Source: Streptomyces uncialis
GTDB lineage: Bacteria > Actinomycetota > Actinomycetes > Streptomycetales > Streptomycetaceae
NCBI RefSeq assembly: GCF_036250755.1
Contig: NZ_CP109583.1
Span: 7,434,001 to 7,498,000, forward strand
DNA length: 64,000 bases
Reading direction: 5' to 3'
A model generated the notes under the pieces. The model searched no databases and was not told where the DNA came from. It worked only from the letters and a program-made list of their open reading frames with translations. Shown here in pieces: positions 8,199-16,635 of this stretch. The first letter of the stretch is position 1. Each line of letters begins with the position of its first letter. The position numbers and the translations under genes are program-made.

Positions 8199-9178
8199 AA
8201 CGTGCTCCAGTCCTGGTCGGGATAGCGGTGGATGGGCGCCGACACATCGTCGAGGGCCCGGCGGATCTCGTCAGGAAGACTAAGGGTCTCCACTGACAGC
8301 GCTGCCGTGAGCTGCTGCGCGTGGCGCGCGCCGACGATCGGGGCCGTCACGCCCGGGCGGTCCCGCACCCAGGCGAGGGCCACCTGGAGCGGGGTGACGG
8401 CGAGACCGTCGGCGGCGGTCGTCACGGCGTCCACGATGCGGGCGCCCTCGTTGTCCAGGTACGGCTCCACGAAGAGCGACAGATGCTCGGAGGCGCCGCG
8501 TGAGTCCGGGGGAGTGGTGTGCCGGTACTTCCCCGTGAGCACCCCGCGGCCGAGCGGGGACGAGGGCAGCAGCCCCACGCCCAGGTCCAGCGCGGCGGGC
8601 AGCACCTCGCGCTCCACCCCGCGCTGGAGCAGCGAGTACTCCATCTGCGTACTCGCCAGCCGGGCCCGGGTGCCGGGGGCGGCGAGCTGCCAGGTGGCGG
8701 CCTTCGCGAGTTGCCAGCCGCAGTAGTTGGAGACGCCCGCGTACCGTGCCCGGCCGCTGCTGACGGCGATGTCGACGGCCTGAAGGGTCTCCTCCAGCGG
8801 GGTCGTCGGGTCGAAGGCGTGGAGCTGCCACAGATCGACGTGGTCCGTGCCGAGACGGGCGAGGGAGGCGTCCAGGGCACTCAGCAGATGCCCGCGCGAG
8901 CCGTCGAAGCGCCGTTGCGGGTCGGGCACGCTGCCCGCCTTGGTGGCGATCACCAGATCCCGCCGCGGCACGAGGCGTTCTATCAGGCGCCCGAGCAGAT
9001 ACTCCGCCTCCCCGTCGCCGTACACATCGGCCGTGTCGACCAGGGAGCCGCCCGCGTCCCAGAACAGCTTCAACAGGTCGGCGGCGTCGCTCTCGTCGGT
9101 GTCGCGGCCCCAGGTCAGGGTGCCGAGCCCGATGCGGGACACACGCAGGCCGGTACGGCCGAGATACCTCTGCTCCAT
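8195..9178 (-). CDS. Aldo/keto reductase
   Basis: A protein of 327 residues with an AKR (beta/alpha)8 barrel for NADPH-dependent carbonyl reduction. It starts MEQRYLGRTGLRVSRIGLGT. Catalytic tetrad residues can be placed as Asp in DTADVYGDGEAE, Tyr in the same segment, Lys in LVIATKAG and His in LWQLHAFDP. The cofactor phosphate loop lies in VGARHAQQL near the C terminus. It belongs to the YajO/YghZ-like branch of short-helix AKRs. The ATG at 9178 gives the standard N terminus. It is the first gene of a two-gene unit with the RecD2-like gene. The substrate is unknown. Confidence 0.92.
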   Translation of the reverse strand: MEQRYLGRTGLRVSRIGLGTLTWGRDTDESDAADLLKLFWDAGGSLVDTADVYGDGEAEYLLGRLIERLVPRRDLVIATKAGSVPDPQRRFDGSRGHLLSALDASLARLGTDHVDLWQLHAFDPTTPLEETLQAVDIAVSSGRARYAGVSNYCGWQLAKAATWQLAAPGTRARLASTQMEYSLLQRGVEREVLPAALDLGVGLLPSSPLGRGVLTGKYRHTTPPDSRGASEHLSLFVEPYLDNEGARIVDAVTTAADGLAVTPLQVALAWVRDRPGVTAPIVGARHAQQLTAALSVETLSLPDEIRRALDDVSAPIHRYPDQDWSTL

Positions 9179-9385
9179 GGGCGTTGACACTACTGGCCGG
9201 ATGTCCGGCGGCGCGGAGCCTGTGGACAACCCACGCCGAACCGGCACGGCCGTCCCCACCACGGGTGACTCCCCAGGTGGCGGGGGACGGACGGGAGCGC
9301 GGCGCCCACCGGTCCTGACGGATCGCCCGCCGCGCGCTAGGGTCAGCCGCACAGCCACGTTACTCGTCAGTAAGGGGAATCGGCC

Positions 9386-10441
9386 ATGCAGCTCGGGATC
9401 AACCTCGGCTACTGGGGCGCGGGAATGGACGCGGACAATCTCGCGGTCGCCCAGGAGGCGGACCGGCTCGGCTACGCCGTCTGCTGGGCCGCGGAGGCGT
9501 ACGGCTCCGACGCGCCCACCGTGCTGTCCTGGGTCGCCGCCCAGACGGAACGTATCGACGTGGGCTCCGCCATCCTCCAGATCCCGGCCCGCCAGCCCGC
9601 GATGACCGCGATGACCGCCGCCACCCTGGACTCCCTGTCGGGCGGCCGGTTCCGGCTCGGCCTCGGTGTCTCCGGCCCCCAGGTCTCCGAGGGCTGGTAC
9701 GGGGTGAAGTTCGACAAGCCCCTCGCCCGCACCCGTGAGTACGTGGAGATCGTCCGCAAGGCCATGACCCGCGAACGTCTCTCGTACGAGGGTGCCCACT
9801 GGACACTGCCGCTGCCCGGCGGCCCCGGCAAGCCTTTGAAGCTGACCGTCCACCCCGAGCGCGAGCACATCCCCCTGTACATCGCCGCGATCGGCCCGAA
9901 GAACCTGGAGCAGACCGGCGAGATCGCCGACGGCGCCCTGCTGATCTTCTCCTCGGCCGACCATCTGGAGGACACCGCGATCCGGCATCTGCGCGCGGGA
10001 CGCGAGAAGGCGGCCCTGACACTCGACGGCTTCGACGTCTGCCCCACGCTGCCGCTCGCCCTCGGTGATGACAAGGACGTGACCGCGCTCGCGGACACGT
10101 TCCGCCCGTACACCGCGCTCTACGTCGGTGGCATGGGCAGCCGCAAGCAGAACTTCTACAACCAGCTCGCCCAGCGCATGGGCTACGAGCGCGAGGCCGC
10201 CGAGATCCAGGACAAGTACCTGTCCGGCGACAAGGTCGGCGCCGCCGCGGCGATCCCGCACGAGCTGATCGACTCCACCACGCTCCTCGGGTCCGTCGAA
10301 CGGATCGCGGACCGGATGAAGGCGTACGCCGCGGCCGGGGTCACCACCCTCACACTGGCCCCCGCCGGGTTCACCCTGGAGGAGCGGATCGCCGCGCTGC
10401 GGGCCGGGTCGCAGGCCCTGGAGCACGCCGGCCTCGGCTGA
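9386..10441 (+). CDS. LLM-class F420-dependent oxidoreductase
   Basis: A protein of 351 residues with the luciferase-like TIM barrel. It begins MQLGINLGYWGAGMD, has the family block LDSLSGGRFRLGLGVSG near residue 90, and ends with a VERIADRMKAYAAAGV segment typical of F420-using LLM proteins. Such enzymes use the deazaflavin F420, or sometimes FMN, for hydride transfer; the substrate is not predictable. The ATG follows AAGGGGAATCGGCC. It is divergent from the aldo/keto reductase gene across a 207-bp gap and ends before its own hairpin terminator. Confidence 0.9.
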   Translation: MQLGINLGYWGAGMDADNLAVAQEADRLGYAVCWAAEAYGSDAPTVLSWVAAQTERIDVGSAILQIPARQPAMTAMTAATLDSLSGGRFRLGLGVSGPQVSEGWYGVKFDKPLARTREYVEIVRKAMTRERLSYEGAHWTLPLPGGPGKPLKLTVHPEREHIPLYIAAIGPKNLEQTGEIADGALLIFSSADHLEDTAIRHLRAGREKAALTLDGFDVCPTLPLALGDDKDVTALADTFRPYTALYVGGMGSRKQNFYNQLAQRMGYEREAAEIQDKYLSGDKVGAAAAIPHELIDSTTLLGSVERIADRMKAYAAAGVTTLTLAPAGFTLEERIAALRAGSQALEHAGLG

Positions 10442-10450
10442 CCCCCGGCC

Positions 10451-10491
10451 CGGCCGTGGTGGGGGCTCGGGGGTCTTCCCCGCCACGGCCG
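10451..10491 (+). terminator. Terminator after LLM oxidoreductase
   Basis: A 14-bp stem (CGGCCGTGGTGGGG / CCCCGCCACGGCCG, with one G-T pair) and a 13-nt loop follow the stop by 9 bp. Confidence 0.65.
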
Positions 10492-10658
10492 TCACCCCGT
10501 ACAACGCCTCCGCGCGCTCCTGGTTACGCCCTCACCGGCGGGTCCCCGCGCGCGTGGGGGGTCCTTCGTTCGGCCGAGTGGGCGCCCAGAGCTGTTGCCG
10601 TTCGGCCCGTCCCGCATTTGACTCGTGGTGCGCGGACCCCTGCACGGAGGTGGCAGTC

Positions 10659-11447
10659 ATGCTCTCGGCCAAGAGCCTGTTCCAGGAGATCCTCGACAAC
10701 GACGAGTCGTTCCGCCTGTTCTGCTCCATCGCCGCCAGCGGGGAATCCCAGGGCGGCTGGGAGAACGGTCGGATCGCGGCCCTCGTGCCCGTCACCGAGC
10801 GCGACATCGCGCCCAAGGTCGTCCGGCACGGTGCCGACGAGGACAAGCACGGGCGGATCTTCAACGCGCTCATCAAGAAGCGCGGACTGACCCCCGTCGA
10901 CGTGCCCCAGGACACCGACTACACGATGCTCCTGGAACGCCGGGGCATCGGCCTCGCCCACGACAAGCTCCACCGGGACGAGCCGCTCACCGTCCAGGAC
11001 ATCGTCACCTACCTCGCCCACAGCAGGGTCACCGAACAGCGCGCCTCCGAACAGATGCGACTGCTGCGCAGGTACTTCGCCGACCATCCCGACCTCGGGC
11101 GCGCGGTCAGGATGATCTCCAACGACGAGGACAACCACCTCGCGTACTGCCACGAGGAACTGCTGAGGTTCGCCTACGCCGGACACGGCCGTGCGATCCA
11201 GCGCACCCTCGAACAGTGCGCGCTCGCCGAGATCCGGATCTACCGTGACGTCAGCCTCGCCGTGATGGCACACATGGGCCGTATCCTCGGCTGGCCCAAG
11301 GCCAAGAGCGCGGCCCTCGCCGCCGGTATCCACGCGGTGTACGTCTACGAGCGCGCCTTCGGCTGGCGGCGCATGGTGTCCCTGGCGATGCCCGAACGCC
11401 GCGACGCGCTGGGCGGTCCCGCGACCGCCGCCCCCGAGTTCGCCTGA
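10659..11447 (+). CDS. Ferritin-like (di-iron type) protein
   Basis: A protein of 262 residues, entirely helical in character. Carboxylate and histidine pairs suit a ferritin-like di-iron bundle: DEDKHGRI near residue 66, VTEQRASEQM near 126, and NDEDNHLAYCHEEL near 155. The last reads as an ExxH-type iron ligand pair. Homologues are annotated only as ferritin-like domain proteins, so iron storage, oxidase or hydroxylase roles are all open. GGAGG lies 9 nt before the ATG at 10659. It lies convergent to corA with a terminator between. Confidence 0.82.
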   Translation: MLSAKSLFQEILDNDESFRLFCSIAASGESQGGWENGRIAALVPVTERDIAPKVVRHGADEDKHGRIFNALIKKRGLTPVDVPQDTDYTMLLERRGIGLAHDKLHRDEPLTVQDIVTYLAHSRVTEQRASEQMRLLRRYFADHPDLGRAVRMISNDEDNHLAYCHEELLRFAYAGHGRAIQRTLEQCALAEIRIYRDVSLAVMAHMGRILGWPKAKSAALAAGIHAVYVYERAFGWRRMVSLAMPERRDALGGPATAAPEFA

Positions 11448-11476
11448 ACCCATGACGGACGGTCCGTGATCCGGAG

Positions 11477-11504
11477 GACGCCGCACGCGCGCGCGTGCGG
11501 CGTC
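11477..11504. terminator. Hairpin between ferritin-like gene and corA
   Basis: A perfect 12-bp stem (GACGCCGCACGC / GCGTGCGGCGTC) with a GCGC loop lies 30 bp after the ferritin-like stop, between convergent genes. Confidence 0.7.
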
Positions 11505-11613
11505 ACTCCAGAAGGCGTCCGCCGTGAGCCGTCCGCCACAGGTCGGCCGTCGTCAACCGTCAGCCGTCCGCCACCAGCCGGTCACGCGGCTCGCCGCCCC
11601 CGCTCGGCGTCAC

Positions 11614-12612
11614 TCACAGCCAGCCGCGCCGCTTGAACGTCCGGTACAGGACGATCTCCAGCCCCACCATCAGCGCGATCACCGCCGGGTACGACCACGT
11701 CCAGTGCAGCTCCGGCATATGGTCGAAGTTCATGCCGTAGACGCCCGCGATCATCGTCGGGACGGCCGCCATCGCCGCCCACGCGGAGATCTTGCGCATG
11801 TCGTCGTTCTGCCGGACGCTCATCTGCGCCAGATGCGCCGACAGGATGTCCGACACCAGCCGGTCCAGCCCTTCCACGGACTCGTTCACCCGGGTCAGAT
11901 GGTCGCTGACATCGCGGAAGAACGGCTGTGCGGACTCCGCCACGAACGGCACCGCCGCCGCGAAGGGCCCCGTGCCCGCCAGCCGCCCCAGCGGCGCCCC
12001 CAGGGGCACCGTGGCCCGCCGGAACTCCAGGATCTGCCGCTTGAAGTTGTAGATCCGCATCGCCGTGTGCCGGGACCGCCCGCCCTCCGGTGAGAAGACC
12101 TGCGCCTCCAGCTCCTCCAGGTCCGTCTGGAGCTCGGTCGCGACATCCAGATAGTGGTCCACGACCGCGTCGGAGATCGCGTACAGCACCGCAGTGGGCC
12201 CCTGCTTCAGCAGCCCCGGCTCCGCTTCCAGACGCTGCCGCACCGACCCGAGCGGCGAACCCTCACCGTGGCGCACGGTCACCATGAACGAGTCCCCGAG
12301 GAACAGCATCACCTCGCCCGAGGACACGGTGTCGCCCTCCGGCTCGTACACCACCGGCTTCAGCACCACGAACAGCGAGTCGTCGTACACCTCCAGCTTG
12401 GGGCGCTGGTGGGCGTTCAGGGCGTCCTCGACGGCCAGTGGATGCAGCCCGAACTCGGTCCTGACGTGCTCGAACTCCTCCTCCGTCGGCTCATGCAGCC
12501 CTATCCACAAGAACGCGTCACCCTCGGCGCGGGCCCGCGCGAGCGCGTCGGAGAGATCGGCGGGCCCCGCCATACGGCGCCCGTCCTGGTAGATGGCAGA
12601 GTCCACGATCAC
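11614..12612 (-). CDS. corA: CorA family Mg2+/Co2+ transporter
   Basis: A protein of 332 residues. The large cytosolic N-terminal domain is followed by a long helix and two C-terminal membrane segments. The signature GMNF (GVYGMNFDHMP) closes the first membrane helix, and the short basic tail RTFKRRGWL is cytosolic. CorA forms a pentameric channel that imports magnesium. The GTG at 12612 is chosen since GAGGGGA lies upstream; the frame continues 1.4 kb further up, but that stretch is the antisense of other genes. The gene is divergent from the phosphatase at 12670, with a 57-bp shared promoter gap. Confidence 0.93.
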   Translation of the reverse strand: MIVDSAIYQDGRRMAGPADLSDALARARAEGDAFLWIGLHEPTEEEFEHVRTEFGLHPLAVEDALNAHQRPKLEVYDDSLFVVLKPVVYEPEGDTVSSGEVMLFLGDSFMVTVRHGEGSPLGSVRQRLEAEPGLLKQGPTAVLYAISDAVVDHYLDVATELQTDLEELEAQVFSPEGGRSRHTAMRIYNFKRQILEFRRATVPLGAPLGRLAGTGPFAAAVPFVAESAQPFFRDVSDHLTRVNESVEGLDRLVSDILSAHLAQMSVRQNDDMRKISAWAAMAAVPTMIAGVYGMNFDHMPELHWTWSYPAVIALMVGLEIVLYRTFKRRGWL

Positions 12613-12669
12613 GCAGCACGTGTTCCCCTCGCCCGAGGAGCGCACACCCCCCACGCCTAGGCTGTCGGT

Positions 12670-13377
12670 ATGCCCACGCTGATCCTCGTCCGTCACGGAC
12701 GCTCCACCGCCAACACCGCGGGCCTGCTCGCGGGCTGGACGCCCGGTATCTCCCTCGACGAGCGCGGCTCCGCCCAGGCCGCCGCGCTCCCCGGCCGGCT
12801 GGACGGCGTCCCCGTCGCCGCGGTCGTCACCAGCCCGCTCCAGCGCTGCCAGGAGACCGTCGCGCCCCTCCTCGCCGCCCGGCCCGGACTGACCCACCAC
12901 ACCGACGACCGGATCGGTGAGTGCGACTACGGCGACTGGACCGGCCGCAAACTGTCCGAGCTCAACGACGAGCCGCTCATGGACATCGTCCAGCAGCACC
13001 CCTCCGCCGCCGCCTTCCCCGGCGGCGAGTCGATGCGGGCCATGTCCACCCGCGCCGCCGAGGCCGTCCGCGAGTGGAACGCGCGTGTGGCCGACGAGCA
13101 CGGCGATGACGCCACGTACCTGATGTGCTCGCACGGCGACATCATCAAGTCGCTCGTCGCCGAGGCCCTCGGACTCCACCTGGACCTCTTCCAGCGGGTG
13201 TCCGTCGAACCCTGCTCGGTGACCGTGATCCGCTACACCCGGCTGCGGCCCTACCTCGTCCGCCTCGGGGACACCGGCGACTTCGCGTCGCTGCTGCCCC
13301 GGGACGACACGGACGCCGCCCCCACCGACGCGTCCGCCGCCACCGCCGAGGTGGGGGGAGGAGCGGGCGCGCCGTGA
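12670..13377 (+). CDS. Histidine phosphatase family protein
   Basis: A protein of 235 residues. The catalytic LVRHGRST motif lies at residues 6-13, with His9 the phospho-acceptor. Later catalytic parts are the SPLQRCQET Arg, the acid in IGECDYGDWTG, and the second His in LMCSHGDIIKS. This matches the MSMEG_4193-type phosphoglycerate-mutase-like branch. It opens a conserved actinobacterial operon (this gene, DUF3090, SCO1664-like, mshC); M. tuberculosis has the same set. The tail after about residue 205 is Ala/Asp rich and variable. The natural phosphorylated substrate is unknown; the operon link hints at inositol or mycothiol chemistry, which is inference only. Confidence 0.9.
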   Translation: MPTLILVRHGRSTANTAGLLAGWTPGISLDERGSAQAAALPGRLDGVPVAAVVTSPLQRCQETVAPLLAARPGLTHHTDDRIGECDYGDWTGRKLSELNDEPLMDIVQQHPSAAAFPGGESMRAMSTRAAEAVREWNARVADEHGDDATYLMCSHGDIIKSLVAEALGLHLDLFQRVSVEPCSVTVIRYTRLRPYLVRLGDTGDFASLLPRDDTDAAPTDASAATAEVGGGAGAP

Positions 13378-13470
13378 TCGCCGACCGCAGTAGGGTGAAG
13401 CGGTCGGAACCAAGCCAGTGAACCCGGGCGATCCCTTGATCGACCCGTCGATCCCAAGGGAGATCCGGAC

Positions 13471-14061
13471 GTGTCGCGTCAGGTGTTCCTCTACGACCCG
13501 CCGGAGCGTTTCGTGGCCGGTACGGTCGGACTGCCAGGGCGCCGTACCTTCTTCCTCCAGGCCTCCTCCGGGACCCGCGTCACGAGTGTCGCCCTGGAGA
13601 AGACCCAGGTCGCCGCGCTGGCCGAGCGCATGGACGAACTCCTCGACGAGGTCGTCCGGCGCAGCGGCGGCAGCGCCTCCGTCCCCGCGATGGCACCCAC
13701 GGAGATCTCCGACACCGCGCCCCTGGACACCCCCGTCGAGGAGGAGTTCCGGGTCGGCACCATGGCCCTCGCCTGGGACGGCGAGGAACAGCGCATGATC
13801 GTCGAGGCGCAGGCCCTCGTCGAGCTGGACGCCGAGTCCGACGAGGATCTGGCCGAGGCGGAGGAACGCCTCCTCCAGGACGAGGAGAACGGCCCCCCGA
13901 TGCTCCGGGTCCGGCTCAGCGGCGTCCAGGCCAGGGCCTTCGCCAAACGCGCCCTGGACGTCGTCAACGCGGGCCGTCCGCCCTGCCCGCTGTGCAGCCT
14001 GCCGCTCGACCCGGAAGGACACGTATGTCCGCGCCAGAACGGATACCGCCGCGGCGTATGA
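13471..14061 (+). CDS. DUF3090 family protein
   Basis: A protein of 196 residues that begins MSRQVFLYDPPERFVAGTVG, the family's typical opening. It has a C-terminal zinc-ribbon-like pair ([19 protein letters not shown]). The family is actinobacterial and uncharacterised. The GTG at 13471 follows AAGGGAGA. Its 3' end overlaps the next gene by 37 bp, so the two proteins are probably made together. The middle contains an acidic stretch (DAESDEDLAEAEERLLQDEE). The strict pairing with the following kinase-fold protein suggests a shared complex or pathway. Confidence 0.9.
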   Translation: MSRQVFLYDPPERFVAGTVGLPGRRTFFLQASSGTRVTSVALEKTQVAALAERMDELLDEVVRRSGGSASVPAMAPTEISDTAPLDTPVEEEFRVGTMALAWDGEEQRMIVEAQALVELDAESDEDLAEAEERLLQDEENGPPMLRVRLSGVQARAFAKRALDVVNAGRPPCPLCSLPLDPEGHVCPRQNGYRRGV

Positions 14062-14897
14062 CCGTCACCGACCTGCTCACCCACGGTGAGCTGACGGTCC
14101 GCGGCCGGGTCCAGGAGGCGTCCAACGCGGTCCTGTACTGCACCGTCGAGCACGAGGGCGAGCGGGTCCACTGCGCCTACAAGCCCATCGCCGGGGAGCG
14201 CCCCCTGTGGGACTTCCCCGACGGCACCCTCGCCCAGCGCGAGGTCGCCGCCTACGAGGTGTCCGAGGCCCTCGGCTGGGGACTCGTCCCGCCCACCGTG
14301 CTGCGCGCCGGACCCTACGGCGAGGGCGTGTGCCAGTTGTGGATCGAGGGCTCGGCCGCGACCCTCGCCGTCCCCGGCACCCCCGACGGCCCAGGTACGG
14401 ACGACGACCCCGGTACGGGACTGCTCGCCCTCCTCGACACCGAGGAGCCGGGGCCCGGCTGGAAGGCCATCGGCTTCGCCGACGTCGGCGGCGGCCGCAC
14501 CGCACTGCTCGTGCACGCGGACGACGACCGGCTGCGCCGGCTGGCCGTCCTCGACGCCGTGATCAACAACTCCGACCGCAAGGGCGGCCATCTGCTGCCC
14601 ACCGCCGCCGGACGCCTCTACGGCATCGATCATGGAGTGACATTCCACACGGACGACAAGCTCCGCACCCTGCTGTGGGGCTGGGCGGGCGAACCCCTCC
14701 CCGAGGACGCGCTGACCGCCCTGACGGCCCTCGAAGCGGCCCTGGAGCCCGGACAGGCCCTCGCGGCCCGGCTCACCACCCTGCTCACCGAGACCGAGAT
14801 CGCCGCCACCCGCGCGCGGGTGGCCGCCCTCCTGGCCGCCGGTATCCATCCCAAACCGGGCGGCGAATGGCCCGCGATCCCCTGGCCGCCGGTTTAA
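14025..14897 (+). CDS. SCO1664 family PI3/4-kinase-fold protein
   Basis: A protein of 290 residues. An N-terminal glycine-poor lobe carries [19 protein letters not shown], where the Lys is a likely ATP contact. The C-terminal lobe has [14 protein letters not shown] near residue 183 and [11 protein letters not shown] near 205. These resemble the catalytic DxxxxNxDR and metal-binding ID(H/N)G motifs of PI3/4-kinase-like proteins, so phosphotransfer is plausible but unproven. The ATG at 14025 lies inside the DUF3090 gene. The protein is found beside mshC in many actinobacteria. A Pro/Gly/Asp insert around 120-135 ([14 protein letters not shown]) looks strain-specific. Confidence 0.88.
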   Translation: MSAPERIPPRRMTVTDLLTHGELTVRGRVQEASNAVLYCTVEHEGERVHCAYKPIAGERPLWDFPDGTLAQREVAAYEVSEALGWGLVPPTVLRAGPYGEGVCQLWIEGSAATLAVPGTPDGPGTDDDPGTGLLALLDTEEPGPGWKAIGFADVGGGRTALLVHADDDRLRRLAVLDAVINNSDRKGGHLLPTAAGRLYGIDHGVTFHTDDKLRTLLWGWAGEPLPEDALTALTALEAALEPGQALAARLTTLLTETEIAATRARVAALLAAGIHPKPGGEWPAIPWPPV

Positions 14898-14946
14898 ACA
14901 CCTGGCCACCGGTGTACCGGACGCACCGTCCGGTTACGCTCAAGAC

Positions 14947-16176
14947 ATGCATGCCTGGCCCGCTTCAGAGGTACCCGCCCTGCCCGGACAGGGCCGCGAC
15001 CTCAAGATCCACGACACCGCGACCGGCGGCCTCGTCGCTCTCGACCCCGGTCCCGTCGCCCGTATCTACGTCTGCGGCATCACGCCGTACGACGCGACCC
15101 ATCTGGGTCACGCGGCGACCTACAACGCGTTCGACCTCGTGCAGCGCGTGTGGCTCGACACCAAGCGCCAGGTCCACTACGTCCAGAACGTGACGGACAT
15201 CGACGACCCCCTACTGGAACGCGCCGCACGTGACGGCGTCGACTGGGCGGGGCTCGCCGACCGCGAGACCACCCTCTTCCGCGAGGACATGACCGCCCTC
15301 AGGATGCTCCCGCCGCGGCACTACATAGGAGCCGTCGAGGCCATACCGGGCATCGTCCCGCTCGTGGAACGCCTCCGGGACGCGGGCGCCGCCTACGAAC
15401 TCGAAGGCGACGTCTACTTCTCCGTCGAGTCCGACCCGCACTTCGGGGAGGTCTCCCGGCTCGACGCCGCCGCCATGCGGCTGCTGTCCGCCGAGCGCGG
15501 CGGCGACCCCGACCGGCCCGGCAAGAAGAACCCGCTCGACCCGCTGCTGTGGCAGGCCGCGCGGGAGGGCGAGCCCGACTGGGACGGCGGCTCCCTCGGC
15601 CGGGGCAGGCCCGGCTGGCACATCGAGTGCGTGGCCATCGCCCTCGACCACCTCGGGATGGGCTTCGACATCCAGGGCGGCGGCTCCGACCTGGCCTTCC
15701 CGCACCACGAGATGGGCGCCTCGCACGCCCAGGCGCTGACCGGCGAGCACCCCTTCGCGAAGGCGTACGTCCACGCCGGGATGGTCGCCCTGAACGGCGA
15801 GAAGATGTCGAAGTCCAAGGGCAACCTGGTCTTCGTCTCGGCCCTGCGCCGCGCGGGCGTCGACCCCGCCGCGATCCGGCTCGCCCTGCTCGCCCACCAC
15901 TACCGGGCCGACTGGGAGTGGACGGACTCCGCGCTGGAGGAGGCGGTGGCCCGCCTCGCCCGCTGGCGCGCGGCAGTCTCCCGCCCCGACGGCCCGCCCG
16001 CCGACGACCTCGTCGAGGAGATCCGCGCGGCCCTCTCGAACGACCTGGACGCGCCCACGGCCCTCGCCGCGGTCGACCGCTGGGCCGACCGCCAGACGGC
16101 GGACGGCGGCCAGGACGAGGGCGCACCCGGAGTGGTCTCCCGCGCCGTGGACGCCCTACTGGGAGTGGCCCTCTAA
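14947..16176 (+). CDS. mshC: Mycothiol biosynthesis cysteine ligase MshC
   Basis: A protein of 409 residues, close to the family's usual size of about 410. MshC joins cysteine to glucosaminyl-inositol using ATP, the third enzymatic step of mycothiol synthesis in the cytosol. It is a relative of cysteinyl-tRNA synthetase. Visible motifs are the zinc Cys in [16 protein letters not shown] (residue 43), with the HIGH-type HLGH at 52-55. GWHIEC and FPHHEMG form the rest of the zinc and substrate site, and [10 protein letters not shown] is the KMSKS loop near 285. The short C terminus lacks the tRNA-binding domain, which separates MshC from CysS. It is the last gene of its operon. Confidence 0.97.
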   Translation: MHAWPASEVPALPGQGRDLKIHDTATGGLVALDPGPVARIYVCGITPYDATHLGHAATYNAFDLVQRVWLDTKRQVHYVQNVTDIDDPLLERAARDGVDWAGLADRETTLFREDMTALRMLPPRHYIGAVEAIPGIVPLVERLRDAGAAYELEGDVYFSVESDPHFGEVSRLDAAAMRLLSAERGGDPDRPGKKNPLDPLLWQAAREGEPDWDGGSLGRGRPGWHIECVAIALDHLGMGFDIQGGGSDLAFPHHEMGASHAQALTGEHPFAKAYVHAGMVALNGEKMSKSKGNLVFVSALRRAGVDPAAIRLALLAHHYRADWEWTDSALEEAVARLARWRAAVSRPDGPPADDLVEEIRAALSNDLDAPTALAAVDRWADRQTADGGQDEGAPGVVSRAVDALLGVAL

Positions 16177-16192
16177 CCCTCCCCCCGAGCCA

Positions 16193-16232
16193 GTAGGTCC
16201 CGGCCTCTCCCCCCGAAGAGGCCGGGACCTAC
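16193..16232 (+). terminator. Strong terminator after mshC
   Basis: A perfect 16-bp stem (GTAGGTCCCGGCCTCT / AGAGGCCGGGACCTAC) with an 8-nt loop starts 17 bp past the mshC stop. Confidence 0.85.
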
Positions 16233-16241
16233 CCCACACCC

Positions 16242-16620
16242 CGGAGTACGCCGAGCACAGGCAACCTCAGGGGCGCGGGGAACTGCGCACCCACGGAGTA
16301 CCCGCACAGGAACAGGTACGCCCGGCACAGGCAACCTCAGGGGCGCGAGGAACTGCGCACCCCACGAGCGACCCGCACGGCTCGGAGTACGCCGAGCACA
16401 GGCAACCTAGGGGCGCGGGGAACTGCGCACCCCACGAGCGACCCGCACGGCTCGGAGTACGCCGAGCACAGGCAACCTAGGGGCGCGGGGAACTGCGCAC
16501 CCACGGAGTACCCGCACAGGAACAGGTACGCCCGGCACAGGAAACCTCAGGGGCGCGAGGAACTGCGCACCCCACGAGCGACCCGCACAGCCCGGAGTAC
16601 GCCCAGCACAGCCAACCCAG
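16242..16620. repeat. 70-bp tandem repeat block around a dispersed 20-mer
   Basis: Five copies of AGGGGCGCG(G/A)GGAACTGCGC start at 16269, 16339, 16409, 16479 and 16549, exactly 70 bp apart. The spacers are of two kinds: one contains GGAACAGGTACGCCCGGCAC, the other contains CGAGCGACCCGCACGGCTCG. They alternate in the order A, B, B, A. The core is a common Streptomyces intergenic repeat as I recall; two inverted copies lie near 62.2 kb in this window. No gene is visible between 16177 and 16635. Confidence 0.93.
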
Positions 16621-16635
16621 GCCCGAGCCGAGCGC

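Noticed and set aside
16242..16620. CRISPR array
   Set aside because: The spacers fall into two repeated types and the unit is 70 bp with a non-palindromic core; no cas genes are present.
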